Shown: positions 10,131-21,896, counted from the first letter of the stretch. The stretch is 64,000 nucleotides of DNA from Sabellastarte sp. h YS-2021 (GCA_964017235.1 OZ024931.1:99466221-99530220), one strand, 5' to 3'. Numbers and translations: made by a program. The notes: generated by a model not told the origin, from the letters alone.

Positions 10131-10870
10131 TGGAGGTTGAGATGCTGTGGATTGCTGTGGAACACATAATTGTGGGACTGTTTGAGAAGAGTCGTTGACA
10201 CTGGAAGTTGTAGTGGGATCTCTGTTGAGAGCTGCACTAGGTCCCAAAACCAGGGCATCCCTGGCCAGCCTGGGGCTATTGTGATGATCAAGCAATAGCA
10301 TTGCCTGATTTTGGATCACCCTGTGAAGGAGAGCCGTCGGAGGGTAAATGTAGGCAGTGAGAGCCGTCCAGTTTATGTTCAGAGCATCTATGTCCCAAGC
10401 ATTTGGGTCTGGGACAGGAGATACGTACAGTGGAAGGTTGTGGTTCAGATGAGTGGCAAATAAGTGACCATTCTGTTGACTGCCCTTGGTTCGACCTGGA
10501 CAAAATGTCGGCCATCACATTCAGGCACCCTGGAATGTGTCTGGCTTTCAATGTTATGTGATAGTGATGGCACCAGGTCATGATCTTCCACAGTAGGCCA
10601 CACATCTCTGCTGAGTGAGTTCTTCCTTGTTTGTTTAAGTAGGCTACCACTGTTGAGTTGTCCATTGCAATTAGCACTGTTTGGTTCTGGCACTGGTCCT
10701 TGAAGCTTCGAAGGGCCAGGGAGACCGCCTTCAATTCTAGGACATTTATGTGTAGCCTTTTTTCCCGGTTTGACCACAGACCCTTTGTAGAACTTGATCT
10801 AAGTGAGCGCCCCAACCTTCGTTGAGGCGTCTGTAAAGAGTTGGATACTGTGGTCTTTGGGATGAAGGTC
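10095..10870 (-). pseudogene. A2 RNase H and methyltransferase-like remnant, RT deleted
   Basis: HINVLELKAVSLAL, AMDNSTVVAYLNKQ and a HIPGCLNVMAD region identify RNase H. The DLFAT and PPTAL methyltransferase-like segment follows in shifted frames. At about 10870 the sequence jumps directly into the middle of gag, so roughly 1.2 kb holding the RT is missing. Confidence 0.8.
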
Positions 10871-11840
10871 TTTGGGAACCTAGTGAAGAGCAGGCTGAAG
10901 CTCAACTCTTGATGACCAGAAGGGGGAGGGGAGCTTACCCAAGGAGGCCCCTAGGGAGATACAGATTTGAAAACTTTTGTGTTCAAAACAAGGTTGTTCC
11001 ATTTTAAGGGACATTAACAGCCTAAGTTCCTGTTGGCCTGGAAAATCATTCAGAGTCCAGACTGTGGAGGATCTAGGCATAAATTCCCTGGCGGCAGGGA
11101 GGTCAAAAACTGCCTAAGTTTCAATGTCCTCAGAAAATGGTTAGGGTTAAGTCAGGCAACCTACTTCCCTAAAAATACAGAGTCAGGACTGAAAGGCTGG
11201 AGGACTTGGACTTGCACCGAAGCCTCCAATAAGGGATATTTACTGCCAGGCTTGTGAACTATTAGTCCAAGTGTGTGTTAGGATTGTTCAGAGTTCTGAT
11301 CTGGAACCATCATCTGAACATCAAATTTAAGATCTGATCATCCGAGGATCAGATCTAGATACAATCATCCGAGCATCGGACTTTAGATTTGATCATCCGA
11401 GCATTGGAACTTAGTGTAACATCCGATCATCCGAGCATAGGATGGGAGTAGCAGACATCCGAACATCGGATCTGATATCTGAGCATCGGGTCTAGATGCA
11501 ATGAAAATCCGAGTATCAAATCATACTCGGGTGGATAGAAGTTGGGAATAATGCATCTGATTCTCGGGTGAATTAAAAACTCGGATGAACTAAGATCGGA
11601 TCTGGCTTCAGATTCAAGCAGGGATCTGATCCACCCTGGCTAGAAAGAAGTTGGATAATTATTATAATTTCCATGTAAGCTTTCCTTAAATGGTTCTTTG
11701 AAGTGAACTACACAACTGGATTTACATATGTAAATCAAGAGTGACACAAGGTCATCTGCCCCACCTGCCTCACTGCAGGTAGGGCTAGTTGTGAGATAAG
11801 GAAAGCAATAATTACACAGAATTCTATTAAATAACATAGA
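10871..11840 (-). pseudogene. A2 gag remnant
   Basis: Nucleotide similarity to A1 gag is clear at 10875-11170 (for example tctaggcataaattccctgg against A1 near 6300). A decayed Cys/His head is visible at 11740-11830, equivalent to the CPTC region of A1. Between them (11280-11620) the sequence is dominated by a short CATCCGAGCATCGGAT-like repeat not present in A1. Confidence 0.65.
11280..11620. repeat. Short degenerate repeat of catccgagcatcggatct type
   Basis: About ten imperfect, nearly palindromic units (atccgagcatcggat and variants) mix with agatctgatc words. Spacing is irregular at roughly 25-40 bp. The block interrupts the gag remnant of A2. No coding sense is apparent. Confidence 0.7.
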
Positions 11841-11939
11841 ATCTAAAAAGCAAGTATAATATTTCTTATATTATAAAATTGGATGAATTAAAATAAGGCC
11901 AAACCAAGGTTACCTTAGTTTGAAGAAGCACGTACTGTC

Positions 11940-12461
11940 TAGACGATTTGAGGAAGGATTCTATTCCTGTTTATTTAAGTATTAACATTTTAAATGGTCA
12001 ATAATACAGGAAAGAAGGGATAAAATATTTTATTTCATTTTATTTATTCAATTTTATTTTATTGGTAAACGTACTGTAAGAAACACGCGTCTCTCAGCAC
12101 ATGCTGTCTAGACGTGACGTCATCACAGGGGTTTCCCCGAGGATTCCCCAAGTTAGTTTCATGCTTTATATCACATTTTAACCCTTAAAATGGACAAATA
12201 CTGTTGAAGAACGGGGATAAACCATGAATAAATTTATGTTATTTGATTTCAACAGGCATATATTCCTGTATATAAACTATCTACACGAGACGTGCATTAG
12301 TTGCAAGTAATTGCTGTCTCGACAAAAAAACAGAACTTGTTTCCGATGATTTCATTCGACAAGGACTCGTTTGGGTTAAATTATATATTTTTAAACCCTA
12401 AAAATGGTCCAATAATGAAGCAGATAGGGGTTAAATATTTTATTTTATTGTACGGACAGGC
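11940..12461. repeat. Three ~210-bp diverged repeat units
   Basis: Units starting near 11969, 12180 and 12393 share a sequence of the kind aaaatggtccaataatacag, a gggataaaatattttattt core, a caggcatatattcctgtat stretch and a ctagacgagacg-like segment. The last unit is interrupted by the palindromic TIR element at 12462 and resumes after 13729 (cctgtattagaaaccacat). Confidence 0.65.
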
Positions 12462-13729
12462 ATATATATATGCTATGACCCAAGTGTGAAATTGTCCATT
12501 TCATGAAATGGACAAGGAAATTATCCATTTCAAAAAAAAAAAATATTTGTCCGTTTCGTGAAATGGATAAGAAATCTACTGACCATTTCATGAAATGGAC
12601 AACTAAATGTACAAAATTTTTACTCTCATTCACAGTGAAAATTTTTTTTTTCTTTGCATTTTTATTGAAACATTGTATTAGAATAAATCAATGGTTAAAC
12701 TTTAACCTAAATTCTACTGGTGAAGTGCAGGTTATTATAATTCTTTTAACATTTTCTTATAAAATCTAACTTGATCCTACTATGATTAAGCTACAATATT
12801 AGTTAAGTATTTGTTAATATTTGTATTTACATTTATTAAAAATTAAAGAATTTGAGATAGCATCTAGGTAAGACTTAACTACAACATATATTTTATAACA
12901 TTAAGAGTTTTTAACACCAAGTCACATTTGGTACTTTCTTTACATTACTAATTGCAAATGTTGATGTCACTGTTGTTATTTACTTGTCCACATTATCATA
13001 AGATTTATGACTATGACAGGCTCTGAATTAACCCTTTGATCTAACCCTCAAAAGGTTGGCTACAATCCTCAGATGTCATTAAAAGAAAGCCTCACCACTG
13101 GTAGGTTGGCTTTAATTGTAATAGGCCCACTTCTTTTTGTAACCTTTGGTATGGCTTCAACCTTTTGAAATTGACAGCTACTTTTAATAACTGTTAGATC
13201 TAATCTTTAAAGGGTTAGGCTACAATTCCTCAGATCTAATTATTAAAGGAAAGCCTTTTAAATAAGATTAGTGCACAAAAGAGACAAAGTTCTATTACAT
13301 TTCTTTTAAGCAAAAATTAAAAAAATAATATACCAGGTACTGATATGTTTTTTTAAAAGTGTAAGTGTAATTTTAAATAGTTATTCCCGTTAGAAAGTAT
13401 GCTTCACATAATGTACACTTTTATTTCAAATTTATTTCAAATATTTATAACTATTTAACTATTAACTAACTTAGTGTATGATGTTTCAAATACACATCAT
13501 TATTATAGTCGAATAAATTGGTTAACTTAAACCAAAAGACTGGTCATGAATGAAAGTTTAACTTTCATACATGACTTTGTCCATTTCATGAAATGGACAG
13601 CAAAATATATATCTATTTGTCCATTTCACGAAATAGACAGTTGGGTTGTCCATTTCATGAAATGGACAATTTCCTTGTCCATTTCACGAAATGGACAATT
13701 TCACACCTGGGTCGTAACATATATATATC
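12462..13729. mobile_element. Non-autonomous DNA element with palindrome-studded terminal inverted repeats
   Basis: The left arm (12462-~12640) and right arm (~13541-13729) are inverted copies: atgctatgacccaagtgtga at the left against tcacacctgggtcgtaacat at the right. Each arm holds three or four copies of a 24-bp perfect palindrome centred on tttcatgaaa with tgtcc/ggaca shoulders (for example 12492-12515 and 13646-13669). The ~900-bp centre is AT-rich and shows no ORF. Flanks are atatatat, so a TA-type target site is likely. Host repeat sequence resumes across it. Confidence 0.8.
12641..13540. other. AT-rich interior of the palindromic element
   Basis: No coding frame of note. Two short direct repeats of an aaaggttggctacaat/ctcagat kind occur at 13045-13090 and 13210-13255. 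I see no other structure. Confidence 0.5.
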
Positions 13730-13968
13730 CTGTATTAGAAACCACATAAACGAGTCGCTGTTTCTTTACAACGTGAACCCGGAAGTGGACTTCAGTGGTA
13801 AAATATGCTAAAAATACTTATCTGAACTATGAAAAGACACCGAATTATGATTCTATGTAATAAAATTAAGAGACTGATGTAGTTTCCATATCCAACGACA
13901 AGTATATCCTTGTAAAAAATGAAGAAACTTTCCTTCTAAAATAAAGTAATGCTAAATCACGCGGCCAA

Positions 13969-14032
13969 CGAGAAAAGGAGACGAATGGCAGAGTGTACCG
14001 CGAGACGACAACCTGAGGCTACGGCCAACTAC
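13969..14032. repeat. A2 right ITR, inner fragment
   Basis: gcggccaacgagaaaaggag to cctgaggctacggccaacta is complementary to the A2 left ITR near 8305-8380. It stops at ggccaactac, where B0 begins. The continuation (gtctatatttcttagac) is at 22211. The 5' UTR before it (13860-13968) is shared with the relic at 56140-56255. Confidence 0.88.
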
Positions 14033-14254
14033 AAATTTTTATAAGTTAATACCCTATCCAATGGACAATACGCTATACCGGTCGGCGCAGACCGGCCCGC
14101 CAAATGTCAGAAAAGGTCCTCACACTGCACTCGCCAGGTGGCGTATCATACTTCCTTCCTGTCTAGACAACCTGACGTCATAGCATCTTTTTCGTTGTCT
14201 AAACCTATTAGACCCCTAGTAAGCTGATAGCGGGGTCGGTGGGAGGGTCTTGCG

Positions 14255-14345
14255 TGTCCATTGGATAGGGTATTAACTTATAAAAATTTAATTTACTTAT
14301 TAAATTTGCAATTTTATTGCATTAATACATCTTATCCAATGGACA
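14255..14345. repeat. B0 internal complementary region
   Basis: tgtccattggatagggtatt to taaatttgcaa is complementary to the family B left end. ttttattgcattaatacatc to aatggaca is complementary to the right end. The layout is the same as in B1 (16426-16519), B2 (35182-35272) and B4 (63550-63640). Confidence 0.88.
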
Positions 14346-14675
14346 ATATGCTGAATAACTACCGCTTGGTTGGCGGGTAAGTTACTAGGGACTTATGCGA
14401 ACTCAGAAAATAACTAACAAAATTCCTCTAAGCCTGGGTCGACCTGAGATTGTCAAGACCCCTGGGGCTATAGTCGGTCAACAGAAACCGGTTAACCGGT
14501 CCAAACCGACTCGCCTCCCCCCCCTTTTTTTTTACAGACCTGCTCTGAGGTAGGGGAAGAGAGGGATGAGTTCAGTCCCAAAGAAATAAACCTCCCGAAG
14601 GAAGCACGTTTGATTTTTTTTTTTTGATGCTTCTTAACTATATATACATATGTACAGATCTCCTCTTGAACTGGG

Positions 14676-15194
14676 CTACTGGTGGATCTGCTGAGCAGCC
14701 ACTGCAGGTCGCAGGTGATAAAGCTCAGAGTCAGCCCATGCCACATCCTTCAGATAAAATTGTGTGAAGGTATTATGTGATTTCCAGTGGCAGGCTGACA
14801 AGATCTGGTCCAAGGAAACCCCTGACTGGAAGGCCTTGGAAGCAGCAAAGGCCCTGACATCATGGGCTTTGACCTGATGTAAGGTGTGGGCCTCCTGATC
14901 TGAGAGCTCATAACACAGGATCACAGTCTGTTTGATCCATGAGGAGATAGTGGCAGGTGAGATGTCCTTGTCGAAACCTTTCTTGAAGGAGACAAAGACC
15001 AATTCTTTATTCTGCCTGAGGTCTGAGGTCCTGTCCAAATAGTAGCGCAACGCTCTGACCGGACAGAGGGACCTATCAGACTTGAGGGATTTATCCAGAG
15101 TTGGGGCCAGGGCTGGTATGACCACTGGAGCCTTGCTGTCCAGACCCTCTTTGGCCAGCTGGTTCTTGGAAAGAAAACTGGGAGATGGGTACAT
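14676..15194 (-). pseudogene. B0 tyrosine recombinase, C-terminal half
   Basis: Open from 15194 to 14676. It retains KAHDVRAFAASKAF and CHWKSHNTFTQFYLKD with the catalytic Tyr, but the N-terminal half, including the first catalytic Arg (KRRSEIH), is lost in the deletion at 15195. The 3' UTR with C/T tract and an actgaactcatccctctctt-like block lies to its left (14500-14600). Confidence 0.85.
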
Positions 15195-15910
15195 GGGTTA
15201 CTTGTTTCCCGGTGCACCAGGTCAAGATTCTCCAAAGTAACGCACACAGTGGGCCTTACCTTATGCCTCCTTCCTTGTTGATGTAAGACACTACCGTGGT
15301 GTTGTCGGTTGCTATCAGAACCATTTTGCCCACGCATAGGTTTTGGAACTCTTTTAAAGCTAGAAAAACTGCTTTGAGTTCTAGGTAGTTTATATGTAAC
15401 TTGCTTTCCGGTAGGGACCAGGTTCCTCTGGCAATGAACTCGTTTAAGTGAGTGCCCCACCCTTCTTTTGATGCGTCTGTAAAGATTTGCAGTGCATGCT
15501 GAATGGGGTGTAATGGTTGGCCTGTGAGGACATTGTCTTCTTTTAGCCACCATCGCAAGTGAGGATGTAGAGATCTGGGTAGGGGGAATCCGTTTTTCTA
15601 ACGATTCCGGTATCCTCCAATTGCTTTTGAGATGCCATTGGATGGGCCTCATGTGTAGTCTGCCCAGGTGGACTTGCTTTTCTGTGGCTGTTAACAGGCC
15701 CATCAAGGACATGAACTCCCTTACTGAGCAAGCCGGTAGGGAGATAAGTTCCAGTATCTTTCCTTGTAGGCTTTGCCACCGGTCCGGTGTCGGTCGGAGC
15801 CGACCGGACTCAAGGTCGAATTGGTAACCTACGAAGTTGAAAACTTGCTTGGGTTCCAGCTCCGACTTTTCTATGTTCACTAGCCAACCTAAATGTCGGC
15901 ACATTTTCAC
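15195..15910 (-). pseudogene. B0 RNase H and RT C-terminal fragment
   Basis: RNase H is visible as IFTDASKEGWGTHL, HINYLELKAVFLAL and IATDNTTVVSYI (15256-15558). Upstream in coding order is the RT thumb-like end (LGWLVNIEKSELEPKQVFNF, FMSLMGLLTATEKQVHLG). A frame change lies near 15560. The fragment ends at 15910. Confidence 0.85.
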
Positions 15911-15912
15911 TA

Positions 15913-16154
15913 GGACCTGAGAATAGCTATTACACAGCTATGCCATGAGCTACTGGTCTCCAATTTTACAATGTCATAGTTAAATCAAAAGTAGATGAAT
16001 AACATATTTAAACAAATTCTCTAAATGCAATAGTTTTCAAGTTACAACTGATTTAGTCAACAGAGAAAACCTCAAAGCAGCTATTGCTCAGCTATGCAAT
16101 GAGCTACTGGTCTGCAACTTTCCTATGTTATAGTTGACCCAAAAGTAGGTAAAT
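15913..16154. repeat. 155-bp satellite, about 1.5 units
   Basis: gaatagctattacacagcta, aacatatttaaacaaattct and cctatgttatagttgaccca identify the satellite of array 1. It separates the truncated end of B0 from the left end of B1. Confidence 0.85.
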
Positions 16155-16425
16155 TTGGAAATTTAATAAGTAAATTAAACTTTTATAAGTTAATACCCTA
16201 TCCAATGGACAATTGTTAATCTGGTCGGCGCAGATCGGCCCACCAAACATCAGAAAAAGACGTCCTGTGTTTCCACCGGCCGGTCCCTAGTACTGGTGCA
16301 CTCGCCAGATGGCGTGTCATACTTCCTTCCTGTCTAGACAGCGTGACGTCATAGCATCTTTTTCGTTGTCTAAACCTATTAGACCCCTAGTAAGCTGATA
16401 GCGGGGTCGGTGGGTGGGTCTTGTG

Positions 16426-16519
16426 TGTCCATTGGATAGGGTATTAACTTGTAAAAATTTAATTTACTTAATATTAAATTTGCAATTTTATTGCGTTAAT
16501 ACATCCTATCTAATGGACA
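16426..16519. repeat. B1 internal complementary region
   Basis: Starts tgtccattggatagggtatt and ends cctatctaatggaca. It contains a two- to three-base expansion (acttaatattaaatttg) relative to B2. The ACCCC...GCT-gat-AGC-GGGGT hairpin lies just left, at about 16383-16407. Confidence 0.88.
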
Positions 16520-16867
16520 ATTGCTGAATAACTACCGCTCGGTCGGCGGGTAAGTTACTAGGGACTTAAGTGAACTCATAAACAGAAGCAAACAAAAATT
16601 TCCTCTTGCCTCGGTCGACTGGAGATAAGGAGACCGTAATAAGGCCCTTTTTCAGGTAGCAGAGACCAGTTATCCGGGCCTATACTGATGTTGCGCCTCC
16701 CCTTTTTTAACAGACCTGTTCTGAGGTAGGGGAAGAGAGGAATGAGTTCAGTCCCATGAAAAGGAAATAAACCTCCCGAAGGAAGCATGTCTGAGTTTTT
16801 TTGTTTTTTTTTTCATTTAACTATGTTCAAACTATTTACATATATACCTATATCCTCAGCACCAAGG

Positions 16868-18333
16868 TCACTGGTGGATCTGCTGAGCAGCCATTACAGG
16901 ACCCAGGTGAAAGAGCTCAGAATCAGCCCAAGCCACATCCTTCAGGTAGAATTGGGTGAAGGTGTTGTGTGACTTCCAGTGGCAGGCTGATAATATTTGT
17001 TCCAGTGAAACTCCTGACTGGAAGGCCTTGGAAGCTGCAAAGGCCCTGACATCATGGGCTTTAACCTGATGTAGGGTAAGGGCTTCCTGGTCAGAGAGCT
17101 CGTAGCATAGGATCACAGTCTGTTTGATCCATGAGGAGATGGTGGCAGGTGAGATGTCCTTGTCAAAGCCTTTCTTGAAGGAGACAAAGACCAACTTTTT
17201 ATTCTGCCTGAGGTCCTGTCCAAATAGTAGCGCAAAGCTCTGACCAGATAGAGGGACCTGTCAGACTTGAGGGACCTATCCAGAGTTGGGGCCAGGGCTG
17301 GTATAACCACTGGGGCCACACTGTCTGGACCCTCTTTGGCCAGCTGGTTCTTGGAAAGAAAGCTGGGTGATGGATACAGGGACACCTTTGACCAATCAGA
17401 TTGGTGTCTGATATTTCTGTTTTGCCAAGCATGAATCTCACTTCTACGCTTGCCCGACCCAAGGGCTAAGAGGAAAACTGTCTTGAAGGTCAAATGTTTC
17501 AGAAATGCCTTTTTGATAGGCTCAAAGGGAGCCTTGGTCAACTGGTGCAAGACCAGAGATAGGTTCCAGGAGGGGATTCCCCTCCGGCCTTTGGGTCTGT
17601 CTCTGTGGAAACTATCCAGGAGACGCGTGAGATTTTCGTCTTTGCTGATGTTAAAAGGTGAATTTCCTAGTATATCAGCAATGGCAGACCTGTAACCATC
17701 AATGGTGCTGGGCTGTAACTTCCTGTCCTGAAATAGGTACATTAGGAAGTCAGCAACTGACTTTACAGGGGGTGCCCTGAAGTCCACCTGATTAGTCACG
17801 CACCACTTTGTAAAAATGGTCCACTTTGCCTCATAGACTGATCTGGTTGATCTTCTTTGAGGAGCCTCAATTCGTGCTGCCACTGCCTCAGAGAAGCCCT
17901 GCTCCTTGATTGCTGAGGATCTAAGAGCCATGCATGGAGATTTAGGTTTGTCAGATTTCTGTGAGGGATCTGATTGAATGGCTGTGTTAACAGGTTGGAC
18001 AGGTTGGGCAGGCTCAGTGGGATCTGACTGGACATGGTCACTAGATCCCAAAACCAAGGCATGTTGGGCCACCCCAGAGCAATTAGAATGATTCTTTTGC
18101 ATGGGGAGTCCTAAAGCTTCTCCACCACTTTGCCCAAGATGGCTGCTGGTGGGAAGGCATATGCGTCCAGATCCACCCATTGGAAACTGAGTGCATCCAC
18201 TGCTACTGCCAGGGGATTCGGAACTGGTGACACAAACTGAGGCAACTTGTTGAACCTCGTGGCAAATAGATCTATCTGAGTTCGGTGCCACCTGGTGCAT
18301 ATGGCTTGGAAAACCTCTTGGAGGAGGGACCAC
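16868..18333 (-). pseudogene. B1 tyrosine recombinase, one frameshift
   Basis: The N-terminal domain (IKEQGFSEAVAARIEAPQ, near 17900), first Arg motif GSGKRRSEIHAW (near 17440), KAHDVRAFAASKAF and CHWKSHNTFTQFYLKD are all present. Near 17212 the copy lacks 7 bp compared with B0: a doubled tgaggtc has become single. This shifts the frame in the middle of the catalytic domain. All catalytic residues are otherwise conserved. The frame extends upstream of the YR proper to 18333, overlapping the methyltransferase-like region. Confidence 0.88.
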
Positions 18334-19640
18334 TCTGTTTAAATGGTCTGGCCTAAACGGGATAGCTTGTCTGCTACCACGTTCAGCCGGCCCGAAATGT
18401 GTCGGGCTTTGAGAGTTACCTGGTGTCTGGTCACCAGGTCAAGATTCTCCATAGTAGGGCACACAGAGGGCCCGACCTCATGCCTCCTTCTTTGCTTATG
18501 TAAGACACTACTGTAGTGTTGTCGGTTGCAACAAAAACTATTTTGTCGTTGCAAAGGTCTTGGAACTCTTTCAGTGCTAGAAAGATTGCTTTTAGTTCCA
18601 GATAGTTTATGTGCAGCTTGCTTTCTGGTAGGGACCATGACCCTCTTGCAGTGTGTTTGTTTAAGTGAGCGCCCCACCCTTCTTTTGATGTGTCTGTAAA
18701 TATTTGCAGAGCATGTTTTATTGGGTGTAATGGTTGACCTGTAAGAACGTTGTCTTCTTGTAGCCACCATTGTAAGTGGGGGTGCAGTGACCTGGGAATC
18801 GGGATTACCTTTTCTAGTGATTCGGGTACCCTCCAGTTGTTTTGGAGATGCCACTGTATGGGTCTCATGTGTAGTCGGCCTAGGTGAACTTGCTTCTCTG
18901 TGGCTGTTAGCAAACCTATCAGGGACATGAACTGCCAGACTGGACAGGCTGGTAGTGACAGTATTTCTGATATTTTGTCCTGAAGATTCTGCCACCGATC
19001 CGGTGTGGGTCGAACCCGACCGGATCTGAGGTCGAACTGGTAACCTGCAAAATCGAAGATCTGCTTTGGCTCCAGCTCTGACTTTTACAAATTCACCAGC
19101 CAACCTAGTTCTTGGCATATTTTCGCTAGATCTTGAGTATGCTAGACCTGGTGGGATCTGGCTCTCACCAACCAGTCGTCTAGGTATTGGTGGATCCTTA
19201 TACAGTTCTGAATGGCCATCAGTTTTACCTCTTTTGCTATAATAGTAAACTCCATGGGAGCTGTCGACAGACCGAATGGCAGTGCTTTGAACTGGTAGGT
19301 CTGGCCCTGGATATGAAATCTCAGGTACTTCCTGGACTGTTCCTGTATCGGAATGTGGAAGTAAGCGTCCTTGAAGTCTATGGAGGTTACCCATTCTCCC
19401 TTTTGGAGAGATGTTCTGATGGTTTCCGGTGTCTCCATCTTGAATTTTTCGGTCTTGAGGAACAGATTCAGATTGCTTAGGTCTAAGATAGGTCTCCACC
19501 TGTTGTCGGGCTTTGGTACTAAGAATAGCCGGTTGAAGAACCCTAGTGAGACCTGTTTGTGAACTAGTTCTATGGCATTTTTGTCCATAAGCTGATGTAA
19601 TGCCTCCCAACAGTTTGAGATTTCTGTGAGGATTGCCATA
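18100..19640 (-). pseudogene. B1 reverse transcriptase and RNase H, frameshifted
   Basis: RT: FLVPKPDNRWRPILDLS, TSIDFKDAYFHIPI, KALPFGLSTAPMEF and YLDD at 19175-19186, ending at a stop near 19142. RNase H: IFTDTSKEGWGAHL, HINYLELKAIFLAL and VATDNTTVVSYI (18431-18928). Frame changes near 19140 and 18430 break the polyprotein. The methyltransferase-like part (DLFATRF..., FPPTA) is further left in shifted frames. Confidence 0.88.
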
Positions 19641-19759
19641 GTAGCTTATGACTGTGGGAAATCTTGCTAAGTTCGGCCGGATCCGAAAGGGGAGGGTGTA
19701 GCCCTCTTTCAGGATTTGAACCACTCTCGGTCCGGCACCCAGATCTAACCATTTTTTCC

Positions 19760-20055
19760 AAAAGTTTTGGAGTCTGGCCCCTACAGGCAGATTTGTGACA
19801 ACATTGGGAGCATTTGTGACAGGATTTACATAAGATAATTGAGTGACACAAGAAACACTTTTCACAGACTTTAATTTCCTTTTCTTGCAATAACAATCTG
19901 CTGCCCCGGGACTTATTTCGTTCTTTTGAGAATGCCCGGGCGCAGTATGAACAGAAGGTGCAACATTTAGCTTTACATTGAAAGTGTTCATTGTCTTTCT
20001 TGTGGGGCTCCCGGTCAGCAGCAGAGGCTTCAACTGAATTACACATTGATTGTCA
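19760..20055 (-). CDS. Family B cysteine-rich extension behind the gag TGA (B1)
   Basis: Open in the frame that follows the gag stop TGA at 20053-20055. The first codons after the stop are CAA TCA ATG TGT. The domain is packed with cysteines: CKAKCCTFCSYC, then CEKCFLCHSIILC and CHKCSQCCHKSACRG. The same arrangement is in B2 (38555-38841) and B3 (51140-51449). It looks like a compact zinc-binding module made as a readthrough extension of gag or, after a +1 shift, linked to RT. I do not recognise a named domain. Confidence 0.6.
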
Positions 20056-21896
20056 TTTGTACTGCTGCTGACCCTTGGCCGGACGCGAGGAATACTGTTG
20101 CTTGCCCTTGTTATTCTTCCTGCGTTGAGTACGGGACAGGTTCTTCCAAGCTGGCCTGTCTTGTTGCTTATCCGACCTAGAGTCCTGTCTTTCATAAGGG
20201 TGATATCTCCGACCCTTGTACACTGATGCTGACTGACCCTTATCAAATGAGGTGATGTCTTCTTCTGCCCTTTTTAAAACATTGTCCGGAAAAAGAGTAT
20301 CCAGGTGAAGAGGGGCAGTGCGGAGAGCATTCAGTGTGTCGGCTTTGACACCGGGTTTTAAGTAGGCTAGCTAAGAGTCACGCCTCAGGAGTGTGGTGTT
20401 AGCCACAGTGACAAAGATGAACTCCGTAAGGTGCTCCATGGACTTAGCCATGGCTTGGCAAACACTAGAGTTAAAGTCTAGTAAGAACTGGAGTTTATCC
20501 ACTGCTGATGAAACTTTAGCTGCAACCTTCCCTTTCGACTCCACCTTCACTGCTTTCAGTTGATTGTTCATGCTTTCTTGTATTTTCAACAGGCAACGGT
20601 TGAACCCGGCTGCGTGATTGCAGATCACTGTTGACTCACGGGCAGACCTCTCCCATTTCCTTAAATTCTCCTGGGAGATAGGGCGAGACAAGGGAGGTGA
20701 AGTGGCAATACCGGCCTGTCTAGCTATCCCTGAGATAGGTACTGTTGAGTTTTGATGATCCGGTGTGCCATAAAGAAACAGACTGATCAGAGTCCTTCTT
20801 GGGATTGGCATGAAAACCATACCACTTCTGTTGTGACTTGGGAGGCCGGACAAATTGGTCCCTTAACAGTCCTCCCGCTTCAGAAGTACGCGTGGGATAT
20901 CCCTGAACCAGTGTGATGTTGAGCTTTGACATCTTCCGACATAACCACTTATCGGTCAGTAGGTTAACAGAAACCTTGCCCGGTGTGTGAAGTTTTGGAC
21001 CCGCAAAGGGGTTATCTTCGGACGTAGTGGCACCGGAATCAATGTCCGGGATGTGATTCCAACTCATGTATGACCGTATCCCCCTCATCGTTTCACGATA
21101 AGATTGTTCCTCGGAAAGGGATTGGTCATGATCGGACAAGATTCCTTTCTAGAAGTGTCAAAGGCTCTGGTTAGTCGTCTCTGAGCAGTCTCTCTGGTAG
21201 TCGGTTCCGGCTGGGCAGAAGATGGAGCTCTTGCAACAGGCTTGTGCTGAGAAGAGTCGGTGGCCAGTGAGTCAATAGCAGGGTCGGTCAGTTGAGAAGG
21301 TTGAGAGGTTGGTTTCAAAAACAGGTGGGTCGGACCACGTTGGCTGGTGGAGCATGAGCCGGAGTAACCTTCACCGTGCTGAAAACAGGGTCCTGAGTCT
21401 TGTCTAAAGTCTTGGCCAATAACAAGGCTTCCAACCTATTAAATCTATCCAACTACTTCCTGTCGAGATCAGAAATCCTTGAGGAAGTGGTGGACTTGCC
21501 CTGGTCGGTGGTTGAGGTAGTCGGTGGTCGGTTGGAGGAAGACTTCACCGACTTGTCTGATCTAGCCGGCTTGGCAGATGTAGACGATTACTTGCTCTCA
21601 GTCTTCTTAGATTTCTTTTCTGACAGCCCACTCAAACCAGAGGTTGTCTGGCCATCCACAACCCCCACTACCGACACAAGTGCCGGGTCCACGAGGGTGG
21701 GACTGAGAGTGTCTAATGCCTTGGCAGGGGTAGATGATTTGGCTTCCTTCTTCTCCTTCTTGAGCTTATACGAAGGGGTGGATAACTGGGCCTTTTGCTC
21801 TGAAGACAGGGCATCACAATGCGCACAAACAGAGTGGAGATCAAAACCTGCCATCATGTGGCCGCAACCCCCTCGACGCTGGCTGGGAGAAGACAT
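20056..21896 (-). pseudogene. B1 gag-like ORF1, broken
   Basis: The ATG at 21896 starts MSSPSQRRGG with the Cys cluster CGH...CAHC. The frame breaks at about 21588, 21320, 21085 and 20720 through small indels; the CARC...PCV part of the head is deleted relative to B2. The middle resembles B2 gag (ETMRGIRSYM, KVSVNL, GFNRCLLKIQ, QFLLDFNSSVCQAMAKSMEH). It ends QQYK followed by TGA. Confidence 0.85.

Larger units (their letters stand above)
8216..14032 (-). mobile_element. DIRS family A copy 2 (A2), decayed and split by B0/B1
   Basis: It begins with a complete left terminus (attgaaaaatttaatt, tgtagcttttataagctaca, accatgtgggact), then an ICR and remnants of YR, RNase H and gag. The RT core is deleted. 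The inner part of its right ITR is at 13969-14032 and the outer part at 22211-22302. Concatenating the two restores the complement of its own left ITR, so the B copies between them were inserted later. A separate palindrome-rich element (12462-13729) lies in its 5' region. Confidence 0.85.
14033..15912 (-). mobile_element. DIRS family B copy 0 (B0), truncated
   Basis: Left ITR (14033-14200), hairpin 14212-14236, ICR 14255-14345, a YR C-terminal half, an internal deletion at 15195, then RNase H and the end of RT. It stops at 15912 in the RT region and is followed by 155-bp satellite sequence. Its left terminus lacks the outermost ~25 bp. It lies inside the right ITR of A2. Confidence 0.85.

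Noticed and set aside
12445-12633. Small ORFs with repeated FHEMD/HFMKW-type words
   Set aside because: They come from reading the palindromic repeats in any frame; no real gene.
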